The notes below the pieces were generated by a model, which searched no databases, was not told the origin of the DNA, and worked only from the letters and a program-made list of their open reading frames with translations. From JAPPHA01 sp963662705 (GTDB lineage Bacteria > Pseudomonadota > Alphaproteobacteria > Rhodobacterales > Rhodobacteraceae): DNA of 64,000 nucleotides. A program made the translations under genes and the position numbers. Below, in pieces: positions 55,557-63,586 of the stretch (positions within the stretch are counted from its first letter, which is position 1; the number at the start of each line of letters is the position of its first letter). The DNA is taken from the NCBI GenBank assembly GCA_963662705.2, contig OY759767.1, positions 3,472,001 to 3,536,000 of the forward strand. The letters run 5' to 3'.

Positions 55557-57905
55557 ATGGAACAACTGATCCTGTTCTTGGATTTCCTTTTGAATTCCTT
55601 TCTCTTGCTCGGTCCCATGCTGTTGCTTGGGCTGTTCCTTGCCGGTCTGATCCACGTGTTCATATCCCGCGAAGCGGTCCTGAAGTACCTGCATCAGGAC
55701 GGTCTGAAGTCCGTATCGCTCAGCGCAGCATTCGGCGTACCCGTACCACTTTGCAGCTGCTCGGTCGTACCGGTCGTGGCGGAGATGCGCCGCAAGGGGG
55801 CCTCGCGCTCGGCCTGCATGTCGTTCCTGATCACGGCGCCCGAAACCGGGGCCGACTCGATTCTGGTCACCAACGCGTTCTTCGGTCCGATTGCGGCCGT
55901 TGTCCGGCCGGTGATCAGCTTCATTACCGGAGTTGTCGCCGGAATCTTCTGCATCGGCCTGATTCGCGACAGTGATGCGGACGTGCTGGAACCCGAAGAA
56001 GAAAGCGCCGGGTCAGACGACCACCATGGCGGGCACGACCACGGTCATGGTCACAGTCATAGTGAAGGTCACGGCCACAGTCATGGCCACAAAACCCTCA
56101 TTCCGGGCGATGACGACTGCTACATCAGCCCGGGAACACTCAAGGCGTTCTTCCTGTTGTGGATTGCCAAACTTGGCGAGAACATTGGCCGTGTGAGGAC
56201 CATGACATGGATAAAACCGGAATTCTATCGCCAGTTCAGACCCGATGCACCGGAGCCGCGGGCAATACCTGACGATTTCGGGCGGGATCTCAGCGGCCTG
56301 TCGTTTACGACTGTGTGTCGTCACATCCTGCGCTACGGATTCATTGAAGTTGCCGACGACATACTCTTTGCCCTCCTGGTTGGTGTGGCGCTCGGGGGGC
56401 TCATCTTTCTCGCGATTCCAAGCGATCTCATGAACTACGAATATGCGCGTTGGCTGTCCTATCCGGTGATGGTGCTGGTCGGTATTCCACTTTACATCTG
56501 CGCATCGGCCAGCACGCCAATTGCTGCCGCGCTGGTAGCCAAGGGTTTCAGCCCGGGAGCGGCACTCATCTTCCTGATGACTGGACCGGCGACCAACACC
56601 GGCACGATTGCCATTGTCGCCAGCCAGTTCGGTGCGCGATTTGCTTCGGTTTATGTCGGTTCCGTCATCGCCGTAACCGTGGTCCTCGGAATAATCGTCG
56701 ACCTGCTGCTGCTCGCGTTCGGACTGTCGCTGGCGGTGAACCTGGACGCCTCCGATTCACCGGCGATCGCGTTCCTGCAGTGGACCGGTGCGCTCGGACT
56801 GTTCGCGCTCATGTTCTGGCGATTCCGCGCCGGAGCCTTGAAGAGCGGGTACGAAGACCTGCTTCTGAATCTGCGGTACTTTTCCGGCCCGACAAAGTCC
56901 TGGTGGTCCAGGATGACGGGAAATGCTCCGGTCAGGGGGCTCCTGCGCCCGCGCACCGTAGCAGGCGCCTCGGTCTGGACGACAGCGGTCGCGGCGTTCC
57001 TGTTGAGTGGCTTCGTGGTCGTGAACCCCGCCGAAGTCGGATTCGGACGCCTGTTCGGTGCGGTGGTCTGGCGGGACCTGCCGCCAGGCTTGCACTACAT
57101 GGCGCCTTGGCCCCTGGCCAAGGCCGACAAGTGGCCGGTCCGGGAGGTCAAGACTCTCACGAGTGGCGATGCCCACGAGTACCTGACCGGCGATGTCAAC
57201 CTGATGTCGATGTCGCTGAACGTGCAGTACCGGGTCAGCGACCCCTACATCTATCATTATCGCATCTCGAACCCGGAACAGTTGATCGATGACAATATCC
57301 GGCGGGAACTCCGGAAATTCGTGGCCGGGCGAACGCTGGACAGCCTGCTCAACGTCGAACGCTCTGCCTTGCAGGATCATATCCGGCAGGTATTCGAAGA
57401 CGAGGTTTCTGGCGGTGATCGACTCCTGCTTGACGCCATCGAACTGGTCAAGGTCAACCTGCTGGCCGTGAATCCGGTCGGCGAGGCCATGAACGCATTC
57501 CGGGAGGTCTCGAGTTCCCAGGATGACCGGGAGCGAATCGTCGTCAACGCGCAGCGCCTGGCGGTTTCCCTGATTCCGCTTGCACACGGCAATTCCGTCT
57601 TTGAAATCGAACAGGCAAAGGGGGAAGCGGTTCGGCGTTCTGTATCTGCGCAGGCGGAAAGCAATGCTCTCCGGTGGGTCGCTGATGCGGTCAGCAAAGC
57701 GCCCGACGTGTTACGCAACATGCTTTGGCGCGAAAAACTTGAGGCGTCACTTTCCGGACGCAGCAAGATCGTTGTTCCGAACGATGGCGTCCTGAACAAG
57801 GTCGCATTGTGGAAGTCATCAAACAGTACCGCGGCTCCAGGGGCGCATTTGCTCGAACGCCCCGATCACGACACAGCCGGTTCTGCTGGAGGCAATCATG
57901 AGTAG
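55557..57905 (+). CDS. Metal-type permease (ArsP_1/SO_0444-like) fused to an SPFH/Band-7 domain
   Basis: The 782-residue protein joins two families. Residues 1 to about 440 form an eight-helix permease with PLCSCSVVPV (CSCS 66-69), a second half-repeat CASASTPIAAALVAKGFSPG (from 315) and GPATNTGTIAI (from 343), as in SO_0444-type Cu/Zn or arsenical permeases. Between the halves is a His-rich loop (155-178, HGHGHSHSEGHGHSHGH) likely to bind metal. After another membrane helix (about 475-490), residues 490-782 are an SPFH/HflK-like domain (NPAEVGFGRLFGAVVWRDLP, VQYRVSDPYIYHYRI). ATG 55557 is preferred because of AGGAT upstream and the promoter position. Its stop overlaps the next SPFH gene. I infer a metal or solute transporter that scaffolds into an SPFH ring. 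Confidence 0.85.
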   Translation: MEQLILFLDFLLNSFLLLGPMLLLGLFLAGLIHVFISREAVLKYLHQDGLKSVSLSAAFGVPVPLCSCSVVPVVAEMRRKGASRSACMSFLITAPETGADSILVTNAFFGPIAAVVRPVISFITGVVAGIFCIGLIRDSDADVLEPEEESAGSDDHHGGHDHGHGHSHSEGHGHSHGHKTLIPGDDDCYISPGTLKAFFLLWIAKLGENIGRVRTMTWIKPEFYRQFRPDAPEPRAIPDDFGRDLSGLSFTTVCRHILRYGFIEVADDILFALLVGVALGGLIFLAIPSDLMNYEYARWLSYPVMVLVGIPLYICASASTPIAAALVAKGFSPGAALIFLMTGPATNTGTIAIVASQFGARFASVYVGSVIAVTVVLGIIVDLLLLAFGLSLAVNLDASDSPAIAFLQWTGALGLFALMFWRFRAGALKSGYEDLLLNLRYFSGPTKSWWSRMTGNAPVRGLLRPRTVAGASVWTTAVAAFLLSGFVVVNPAEVGFGRLFGAVVWRDLPPGLHYMAPWPLAKADKWPVREVKTLTSGDAHEYLTGDVNLMSMSLNVQYRVSDPYIYHYRISNPEQLIDDNIRRELRKFVAGRTLDSLLNVERSALQDHIRQVFEDEVSGGDRLLLDAIELVKVNLLAVNPVGEAMNAFREVSSSQDDRERIVVNAQRLAVSLIPLAHGNSVFEIEQAKGEAVRRSVSAQAESNALRWVADAVSKAPDVLRNMLWREKLEASLSGRSKIVVPNDGVLNKVALWKSSNSTAAPGAHLLERPDHDTAGSAGGNHE

Positions 57906-58815
57906 AGGCAAAATACTTGCGTCGGTAGTGGCGATCTTGCTGGCCGGCTTGCTCATCTACGATATTCATTTCATTATCGATGAATCGGAACAGGGGGTGT
58001 TGACCAATTTTGGCAAGGTCGCACCACCGGTCAAGGAACCCGGGCTGCATTTCAAGTTGCCGACGCCCATCGCCCGCGTTTACAAGGTCGACCGGCGCGC
58101 ACGGCCCCTGACCAATCTTCAGCAGGAACTGATCACCGAAGATCAGAAGAACGTCCTGGTCAACGGTTACCTGCTTTGGCGCGTCGCCGACCCGATCCGT
58201 TACGTGGAGGCCATCCGCACCGAAGCGAATGCCGTTGCGCGACTGAGCGATCTCTACAGGTCCGCCGCAGGCATCCTCGTGAGCAACAGGTCGCGCGACG
58301 CCTTCGTCAGCCTTGGGCTCGAGCACCAGGATCTGGCTGAAACCGGGCGGGAGCTGCTCGAACAGATCAAGCCGGTCGCTGCCGCCGATTACGGAATCGA
58401 GGTCATCAAGGCGGGTCTGGTCGAGTACACCTTGCCGGCCGCGAACCGGCCAAGCGTCATCAAACGCATGATTTCCGAACGGGCCCGCATCGCTGCGCGT
58501 TATCGGAGCGAAGGCGAGGAACGGGCAATCGGCATAGAGGCGTTTGCGATCAACGAACACGAGAAGATCATGGCGACCGCGCACGCCGAGGCCACCGAGA
58601 TCCTCGGCCAGGCCGAAGCAGAAGCCCTGGAGACGCTTGCCGATGCATACCGGCAGGACCCGGAATTCTACAAGTTCATCCGGGCGCTTGACAGTTATGA
58701 CGCGATCATCGACCAGAACACGACGTTGATGCTGCCGTCCGATTCCGAGCTGTTCAGGTATCTTGATGAAATCGAAATCCCCGGGGCACTGTCACCGGTG
58801 GAGGCTTCTGAATAG
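57898..58815 (+). CDS. SPFH protein, HflC-like
   Basis: The 305-residue protein has one N-terminal membrane helix (ILASVVAILLAGLLIYDIHF), an SPFH domain (IIDESEQGVLTNFGKVAPPV, QNVLVNGYLLWRVADPIRYV region) and the long helical EARAxA-rich part (IAARYRSEGEERAIGIEAFA...AEATEILGQAEAEAL), all typical of HflC. Classical HflC pairs with HflK to cage FtsH, but this copy sits in a transporter operon, so it may be a paralogue specialised for that. ATG 57898 overlaps the fusion gene stop by 8 bases. I leave the symbol blank for this reason. Confidence 0.85.
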   Translation: MSRGKILASVVAILLAGLLIYDIHFIIDESEQGVLTNFGKVAPPVKEPGLHFKLPTPIARVYKVDRRARPLTNLQQELITEDQKNVLVNGYLLWRVADPIRYVEAIRTEANAVARLSDLYRSAAGILVSNRSRDAFVSLGLEHQDLAETGRELLEQIKPVAAADYGIEVIKAGLVEYTLPAANRPSVIKRMISERARIAARYRSEGEERAIGIEAFAINEHEKIMATAHAEATEILGQAEAEALETLADAYRQDPEFYKFIRALDSYDAIIDQNTTLMLPSDSELFRYLDEIEIPGALSPVEASE

Positions 58816-58826
58816 GGACGGGAAAG

Positions 58827-60191
58827 ATGCCTGAGACCCACCCTTCGGAAACCCTTGCATCAAGCACCCAGGTTATCCACGCGGTGTTCGACAGGTACCG
58901 TGGCCGGCAGGCGCGGTTCCTGGGCTGGCTGGCCGGAATCGCGATCCTGTTGTTCCTGGCCGGTGGAATCTACATCGTCAAGAAGGAGGAACAGGCTGTC
59001 CTTACCCGATTCGGCAAGGTCATCGATGCGGAGGTCCTGCCGGGTATCCATTACGCCATTCCACTGATTGACAAGGCCCACATCCGGAAGGTCACACGGA
59101 TCATGCGCCACAACGTGGCGACCAAGGGCGATGATGGCAATGTCGAGTTCTCGATTCTCTCTGGCGATGCCAATCTTTTCGAAGCCGACGTGGCGCTTCA
59201 ATACAAGATCGGCAATCTGCGGAATTACCTCTATGAAACCACCAACCCGGAATTGGTGCTGACCCTGACGGTCCGCGAATTCCTGATCGATTCCATGGGC
59301 CAGAACTTCATCGACCTGATTTTCACCTCCAACCGCGACATAATCCAGAACGAACTCTTTGAAGAGACGAAAGCCTATCTTGCAGGTCACGACATCGGGA
59401 TCGAACTGCTGGCACTCAATATCGTCGACTTGCGCCCGATCGAGGAAACCGTGCCGGCATTTCGGGACGTCAGCGACGCGATTGCCGAGAGCATACAGGC
59501 GGTCAGTGACGCCAACCGCCGGACCGAACGCATCCTGGCCCGTAGCCGGGGCCAGGCGGAAGCCGTGGTCATGAATGCGAGGGCCAAGGCCCGGGAAAGG
59601 AAGTTGCAGGCCGCCAGCAATGCCGAGGTCTTCGGAAAACTGTTGGCCGCATACCGGGAACAACCGTCGTCGGTAACCGTTACGCGCTATTGGCAACGCA
59701 TGCGCAGCATTTTTCGGGACGCCACAGTTTCGGCAATCAATTCAGGTGATGCCGCAACGACGATTGACATCAACATGATCGAGGGATTCGTTCCGGGCGT
59801 CGGGCGCGCACCCACCTTGGCAGCCGCTGCCGGTCCCGATCGTGCAACTCTGGCCGGGTCAAGGCTGACCCTGAGTGAGGCCAGCGAACAAGGCAGCCAT
59901 GGATATGAACAGGTCAAGATTGATCGGGCCCTGTTCGACGGGCGGTTTCACGATTCCACCGCCGAACGACATCACCTGAGCACGGCCAGGCTCCGGTCGT
60001 TGATATTTGACGATTTGTCGATCTTTGGCCACCGTCACGTCGCGAAGAGCAGCGTTGCTGTTGCCGCCGAACAGCAGGAGCCCCCGCTGGTTCAGAAAAC
60101 CGTGGTTGCCGAAGAGGATGACGCAACGGGAACGGGCGTGGCAGCCACGGAAACCGAAATTCCGGAAGGTGGGGATGTCCAAGGCGAGTAG
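58827..60191 (+). CDS. SPFH protein, HflK-like, with long C-terminal extension
   Basis: The 454-residue protein has one N-terminal helix (LGWLAGIAILLFLAGGIYIV), an SPFH domain (KKEEQAVLTRFGKVIDAEVL, PGIHYAIPLID, DANLFEADVALQYKIGN) and the helical ring segment (RTERILARSRGQAEAVVMNA). The last 130 residues are a variable low-complexity tail not seen in ordinary HflK. It starts 11 bases after the HflC-like gene. Together with the fused SPFH domain upstream, this operon encodes three SPFH modules, enough for a mixed ring. Confidence 0.85.
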   Translation: MPETHPSETLASSTQVIHAVFDRYRGRQARFLGWLAGIAILLFLAGGIYIVKKEEQAVLTRFGKVIDAEVLPGIHYAIPLIDKAHIRKVTRIMRHNVATKGDDGNVEFSILSGDANLFEADVALQYKIGNLRNYLYETTNPELVLTLTVREFLIDSMGQNFIDLIFTSNRDIIQNELFEETKAYLAGHDIGIELLALNIVDLRPIEETVPAFRDVSDAIAESIQAVSDANRRTERILARSRGQAEAVVMNARAKARERKLQAASNAEVFGKLLAAYREQPSSVTVTRYWQRMRSIFRDATVSAINSGDAATTIDINMIEGFVPGVGRAPTLAAAAGPDRATLAGSRLTLSEASEQGSHGYEQVKIDRALFDGRFHDSTAERHHLSTARLRSLIFDDLSIFGHRHVAKSSVAVAAEQQEPPLVQKTVVAEEDDATGTGVAATETEIPEGGDVQGE

Positions 60192-61365
60192 ACTCGGTGC
60201 CCTGATCGCATCCGCCATACTCGTCGCCCAGGTTGGCCCCGCAACCGTCGCCTCCGCGGCACCCGGCGTCGTCGAGGATTCGATCGCATTCAGCCAGATT
60301 GCCTGTTTTTCCGGAGCCTGCCGGACGCCTGGGCTGCAGTATCGCGCAGGCATTCTGGCGGCGTTCCAGGAACGAAATCGGCAGGGGGGCGTCCAGGGCA
60401 GGCAACTCAAGCTCGAGATGCACGACGACCGTTATGAACCCGACCTCGCGGAAGAGATTGCCAGGGCCGTGGCATCAGAGAACGATGTCTTCGCGATAAT
60501 CGGTGGCGTGGGCACGCCAACGGCAAGACGAATTGCGCCGGTCCTGCGGAAAGCAAACATCCCGTTTGTCGGCATCCTGTCTGGCGCCGATTTCCTGCGC
60601 GATGCCGCGCGTTATCCGAATGTCGTGCACCTGAGACCCGCCTATAGTGTCGAGGTTCACGCGCTTGTCGACCACTTGCATGAGGAATACGGAGCCCGGC
60701 GGTTCGGTATCCTTTACCAGGACGATTCGTTTGGGCGATCGGTCCTGCGTGCCAGCAAAGAAGCAATGGCTTCTCACGGGTTGCGGCTGGTGGCGAAGGC
60801 GACTTACTCCACTCATTCGCACGCCGTACAGGATGGTATCTTCACATTCGCCACCGCTAACACCGACGCCGTTCTGTTGGCAACCGGGACACGTGCGGCC
60901 GCGGACTCGATCGTGACTGCCCGATTGCTCGGTTACGAGTTCGTGTTTGCCGTCTTGTCTGTCGTCGGGGTTGATCGGCTGCTCGGATTTGTCGAAGACC
61001 AGATCGATCCAACCGTGGCATCAAGAATCGTCATGCACGTCGAGGACACGAATAGCGAACTGGTGAGGAAGTTCCGTTCGGCGTTTTCCGCCTACCAGCA
61101 GGCCAACCTGGGAGAGGAAGATCGTACCCTCGATTCCATCGCGCTCGAGGGCTACATACTGGGTCGCTTCGTCGTTGATGTGCTCGAACAACTACCGGAC
61201 AAACCCACACGCGAGCAGTTCCTGGCGACCGCACTTTCTTCGCCGGCGCCGATCAAGATCGACGATTGGAGGATTTCCTTCGAGGCCGGCAGCAATTCAG
61301 GGTCGAGCTTCGTAAGGTTGGACACGCTGACAAGTGAAAATTCCGGGAGGGTGATCTCCGAGTGA
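60175..61365 (+). CDS. Periplasmic ABC-type substrate-binding protein (Leu/Ile/Val-binding family)
   Basis: The 396-residue protein starts with a signal peptide (MSKASRLGALIASAILVAQV, cleavage near VASA-AP) and has a type I periplasmic binding fold: GLQYRAGILAAFQERNRQGG, GGVGTPTARRIAPVLRKANI, GADFLRDAARYPNVVHLRPA and RRFGILYQDDSFGRSVL. It resembles branched-chain amino-acid binding proteins and receptor-like relatives. The ATG at 60175, with GGAAGGTGG upstream, overlaps the HflK-like gene by 17 bases, so it belongs to this operon. No ABC permease or ATPase is nearby, so it is more likely a ligand sensor for the SPFH/permease complex. Confidence 0.82.
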   Translation: MSKASRLGALIASAILVAQVGPATVASAAPGVVEDSIAFSQIACFSGACRTPGLQYRAGILAAFQERNRQGGVQGRQLKLEMHDDRYEPDLAEEIARAVASENDVFAIIGGVGTPTARRIAPVLRKANIPFVGILSGADFLRDAARYPNVVHLRPAYSVEVHALVDHLHEEYGARRFGILYQDDSFGRSVLRASKEAMASHGLRLVAKATYSTHSHAVQDGIFTFATANTDAVLLATGTRAAADSIVTARLLGYEFVFAVLSVVGVDRLLGFVEDQIDPTVASRIVMHVEDTNSELVRKFRSAFSAYQQANLGEEDRTLDSIALEGYILGRFVVDVLEQLPDKPTREQFLATALSSPAPIKIDDWRISFEAGSNSGSSFVRLDTLTSENSGRVISE

Positions 61366-61850
61366 AAAAGATTGACGATTTCCAACACGAAGAAACCGGC
61401 GAAGAGTGGCTACGCGAGGGTTACAAGGTCGTGTCCATGCGACGGAACATCATGTTCCGCATGCTCCAGGAATCGACCCGGTTCCTGTTGTTCGGGAATG
61501 CCGGTGGCACCGGACTCATCATCGGTATCATAAGTGCCGCCGGCGGCCAGGACTCGACAGTATTTCACTGGTTCGCCCTGACGACCGTCATGGTGTTCGG
61601 TCTGGGCACCCTGACGTCGGCCTTGACCATGTTCCTGGTGACCATGGTTTCAGTTCGGGAAGCCCACGGTAGCGAATCTGCGCTAAAGCGATTTGTCGAC
61701 GGGGTTGGCGACAGGTCCGAGGTCATGTTCAACATCGAGGACCAGACCTGGCGCCTTGCCGATTGGGCGACATTGACCGGTATCGTCAGTGCCGCCGCCT
61801 TCATCTTGGGTGGTTTGTCGGGGATCGGCCTGCTGGTCGCCTTTTTCTAG
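61362..61850 (+). CDS. Small integral membrane protein of the SPFH operon
   Basis: The 162-residue protein has hydrophobic segments near residues 40-60 (FLLFGNAGGTGLIIGIISAA), 70-92 and 140-160 (WATLTGIVSAAAFILGGLSG). GTG 61362 overlaps the binding-protein TGA (GTGA), showing coupling. No family is recognised. As the last gene it may be the membrane partner of the binding protein. Confidence 0.7.
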   Translation: MKKIDDFQHEETGEEWLREGYKVVSMRRNIMFRMLQESTRFLLFGNAGGTGLIIGIISAAGGQDSTVFHWFALTTVMVFGLGTLTSALTMFLVTMVSVREAHGSESALKRFVDGVGDRSEVMFNIEDQTWRLADWATLTGIVSAAAFILGGLSGIGLLVAFF

Positions 61851-62194
61851 GCGCATCCTCTCGGGTTGGAAACAGTGGCGCCCGTTGCTGACGACTGAAC
61901 CAGGTCTACCTCGGACGCCAAAGTATCAGTTGTCCGCCGGTGGAGCAGTGAACAGGTTATACCGTCAACTCACACTCCCGTCCCCGCTTCCGGTTCGGCG
62001 CACCGGACACCCTGAGGTCGGCCCGGCCCGGCACCTGGGACGCTCACGCGAATCGCGGTTCGACGCAAGACCTGGGCAGCAAAGCTCGCATCCGTCGGCA
62101 GGTCTCCCGCATGGAGATTCCTGACGACCGACAGCCGGTGCGCAAGGCCGAGTCCAACGGCGCTATGGTCGCTCGTCGACGTTGGAAGTCGTCG
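61851..62194. other. Convergent gap between the SPFH operon and znuA
   Basis: No gene is supportable in these 344 bases. It should contain terminators for both convergent units but I did not find a clear stem followed by T residues. Confidence 0.4.
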
Positions 62195-63274
62195 TCAGGT
62201 ACCGCCGCCAAGGCACTCCGAAAAGGCGTCAGCCATGTCATCCATGATCGTGAACCAGGCGTCAGGTCCCGGCTCGACATCGACGCCAAGCGGATCAAGG
62301 GTTGCCGTCCTTACCCCGGTTCCTTCCACGATTGTATCGACCAGATCGGGCTTGAACTGTGGTTCAACGAACACGCACCGAACCTCGTCGTCGGACAAGG
62401 CAGACCTGAGTTCCGCAAGCCGCTTTGCACTGGGTGCCCGGGATGGGTCCACGGCGACCGAGCCCGTGGGCTCAAGATGAAATGCACGTTCAAAATACTG
62501 GTAAGCATCGTGAAACACGATGTAGCCTTCACCCTCGACCGGTTCCAGTTGCCTGGCAAGAGAGTCCTTTTGGGTTTCTATGCGCAACAGCATCCTGTCG
62601 GCATTTACGCGATAGGCCGTGGCCCGGTCGGGATCCATTCCCGCAAGTATCTCGACTAAAGTCTGGACAATCCTGCTTGCGTTGGCGGGATCGAGCCAGA
62701 TGTGCATGTCGAATTCGTCGTGCTCGTGACCGTGATCAGCATGCTCGTCAACGTGGAATCCTTCCTCTTCCTCGCCTTCGGCATGTCCTTCCTCTTCCTC
62801 GCCTTCGGCATGTCCTTCCTCTTCCTCGCCTTCCTCCTCATCGCCGTGGCCGTTTTCTGCCTCCTCGTCATGGTGCTCGTCTTCTTCTTCCTCGCCGGCA
62901 TGGTCATCTTCGCCAAACAGCCCTCCTGGGCGCGTCGGCAATAGCCTGATTCCGGGAACTTCATGGAGCGTAATGACCACCGCATCCGAACCCAGGTTTT
63001 CGATCGGTCGGGCCAGGAATGTTTCCATGTTTTCGCCGATCCAGACGATCAATTCCGCCTGATCGAGCCTTTGCGCTTCGGATGGTCGAAACTGGTAGGT
63101 GTGCGGCGACGCAGCTCCCCGTAACATCAACCATGGCTCGCCGATATCGACCATGATTCCTGCGATCAGGGAATGGATCGGCTTGATGCTGACTGCAGTA
63201 TCGGGCGCCTCGGCATCCGCCGAAAACGCGGTTGCACCAATGCAGCACGCGGCAACAAATGGTAATCGTTTCAT
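62195..63274 (-). CDS. znuA: Zinc ABC transporter substrate-binding protein ZnuA
   Basis: The 359-residue periplasmic protein has a signal peptide (cleavage near FSADA), then zinc ligands typical of ZnuA: SIKPIHSLIAGIMVDIG (first His), GAASPHTYQFRPSEA, a long acidic His-rich loop (residues about 125-180, GHAEGEEEE repeated, ending DHGHEHDEFDMHIWLDP), and IVFHDAYQYFE near 250. It delivers Zn(II) to the ZnuBC importer. It is divergent from znuC. The loop contains two tandem 27-bp repeats plus a partial one. Confidence 0.92.
   Translation of the reverse strand: MKRLPFVAACCIGATAFSADAEAPDTAVSIKPIHSLIAGIMVDIGEPWLMLRGAASPHTYQFRPSEAQRLDQAELIVWIGENMETFLARPIENLGSDAVVITLHEVPGIRLLPTRPGGLFGEDDHAGEEEEDEHHDEEAENGHGDEEEGEEEEGHAEGEEEEGHAEGEEEEGFHVDEHADHGHEHDEFDMHIWLDPANASRIVQTLVEILAGMDPDRATAYRVNADRMLLRIETQKDSLARQLEPVEGEGYIVFHDAYQYFERAFHLEPTGSVAVDPSRAPSAKRLAELRSALSDDEVRCVFVEPQFKPDLVDTIVEGTGVRTATLDPLGVDVEPGPDAWFTIMDDMADAFSECLGGGT
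62762..62833 (-). repeat. 27-bp tandem repeats in the znuA His/Glu loop
   Basis: Copies at 62762-62788 and 62789-62815 are identical and a third partial copy follows. Each encodes GHAEGEEEE. The number may vary between strains and change metal-buffering capacity. Confidence 0.85.
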
Positions 63275-63586
63275 TTCATTCTTTCCGTCTTGCTATTATT
63301 ACAGACTGACCGCCTCGTTCGAACATACGGCGTACGAATTTGCCACTTGCACGATCTGGATAGGCAATCCTCGTTCCTGGCAGGTAGATTTGCCGGTCGT
63401 TGATGTTATGATGAACGACATGAATTGCAACGGGACGATCATGCCATCCCATGTTATTTTCATTGTCAGGCAAGTCAAGCTGTGGTTGACGCAATGAATT
63501 CGTTCTTGACTGCGACCTGTCGATCAACCTTCGGGCCGAGGCGTTGTTCGTGAAGGGCAGGTCCGCTGTTGACATTCGGTGAGGCC
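63275..63586. promoter_or_regulatory. Divergent znuA-znuC control region
   Basis: The 312-base, AT-richer region holds no gene. ATGTTAT-type half-sites occur at 63403-63409 (GATGTTATGATG context) and 63451-63463 (ATGTTATTTTCAT), each resembling the ATGTTAT half of alphaproteobacterial Zur boxes. Neither is a complete palindrome, so the call is weak. Confidence 0.3.

Noticed and set aside
57898..60191. The canonical hflKC locus
   Set aside because: The order here is HflC-like then HflK-like, behind a permease-SPFH fusion and ahead of a binding protein, and the HflK-like tail is atypical. A separate hflKC pair may exist outside the window, so I did not assign the symbols.
62762..62833. Tandem repeats as a regulatory iteron array
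   Set aside because: They are codons of the ZnuA His/Glu loop in frame.
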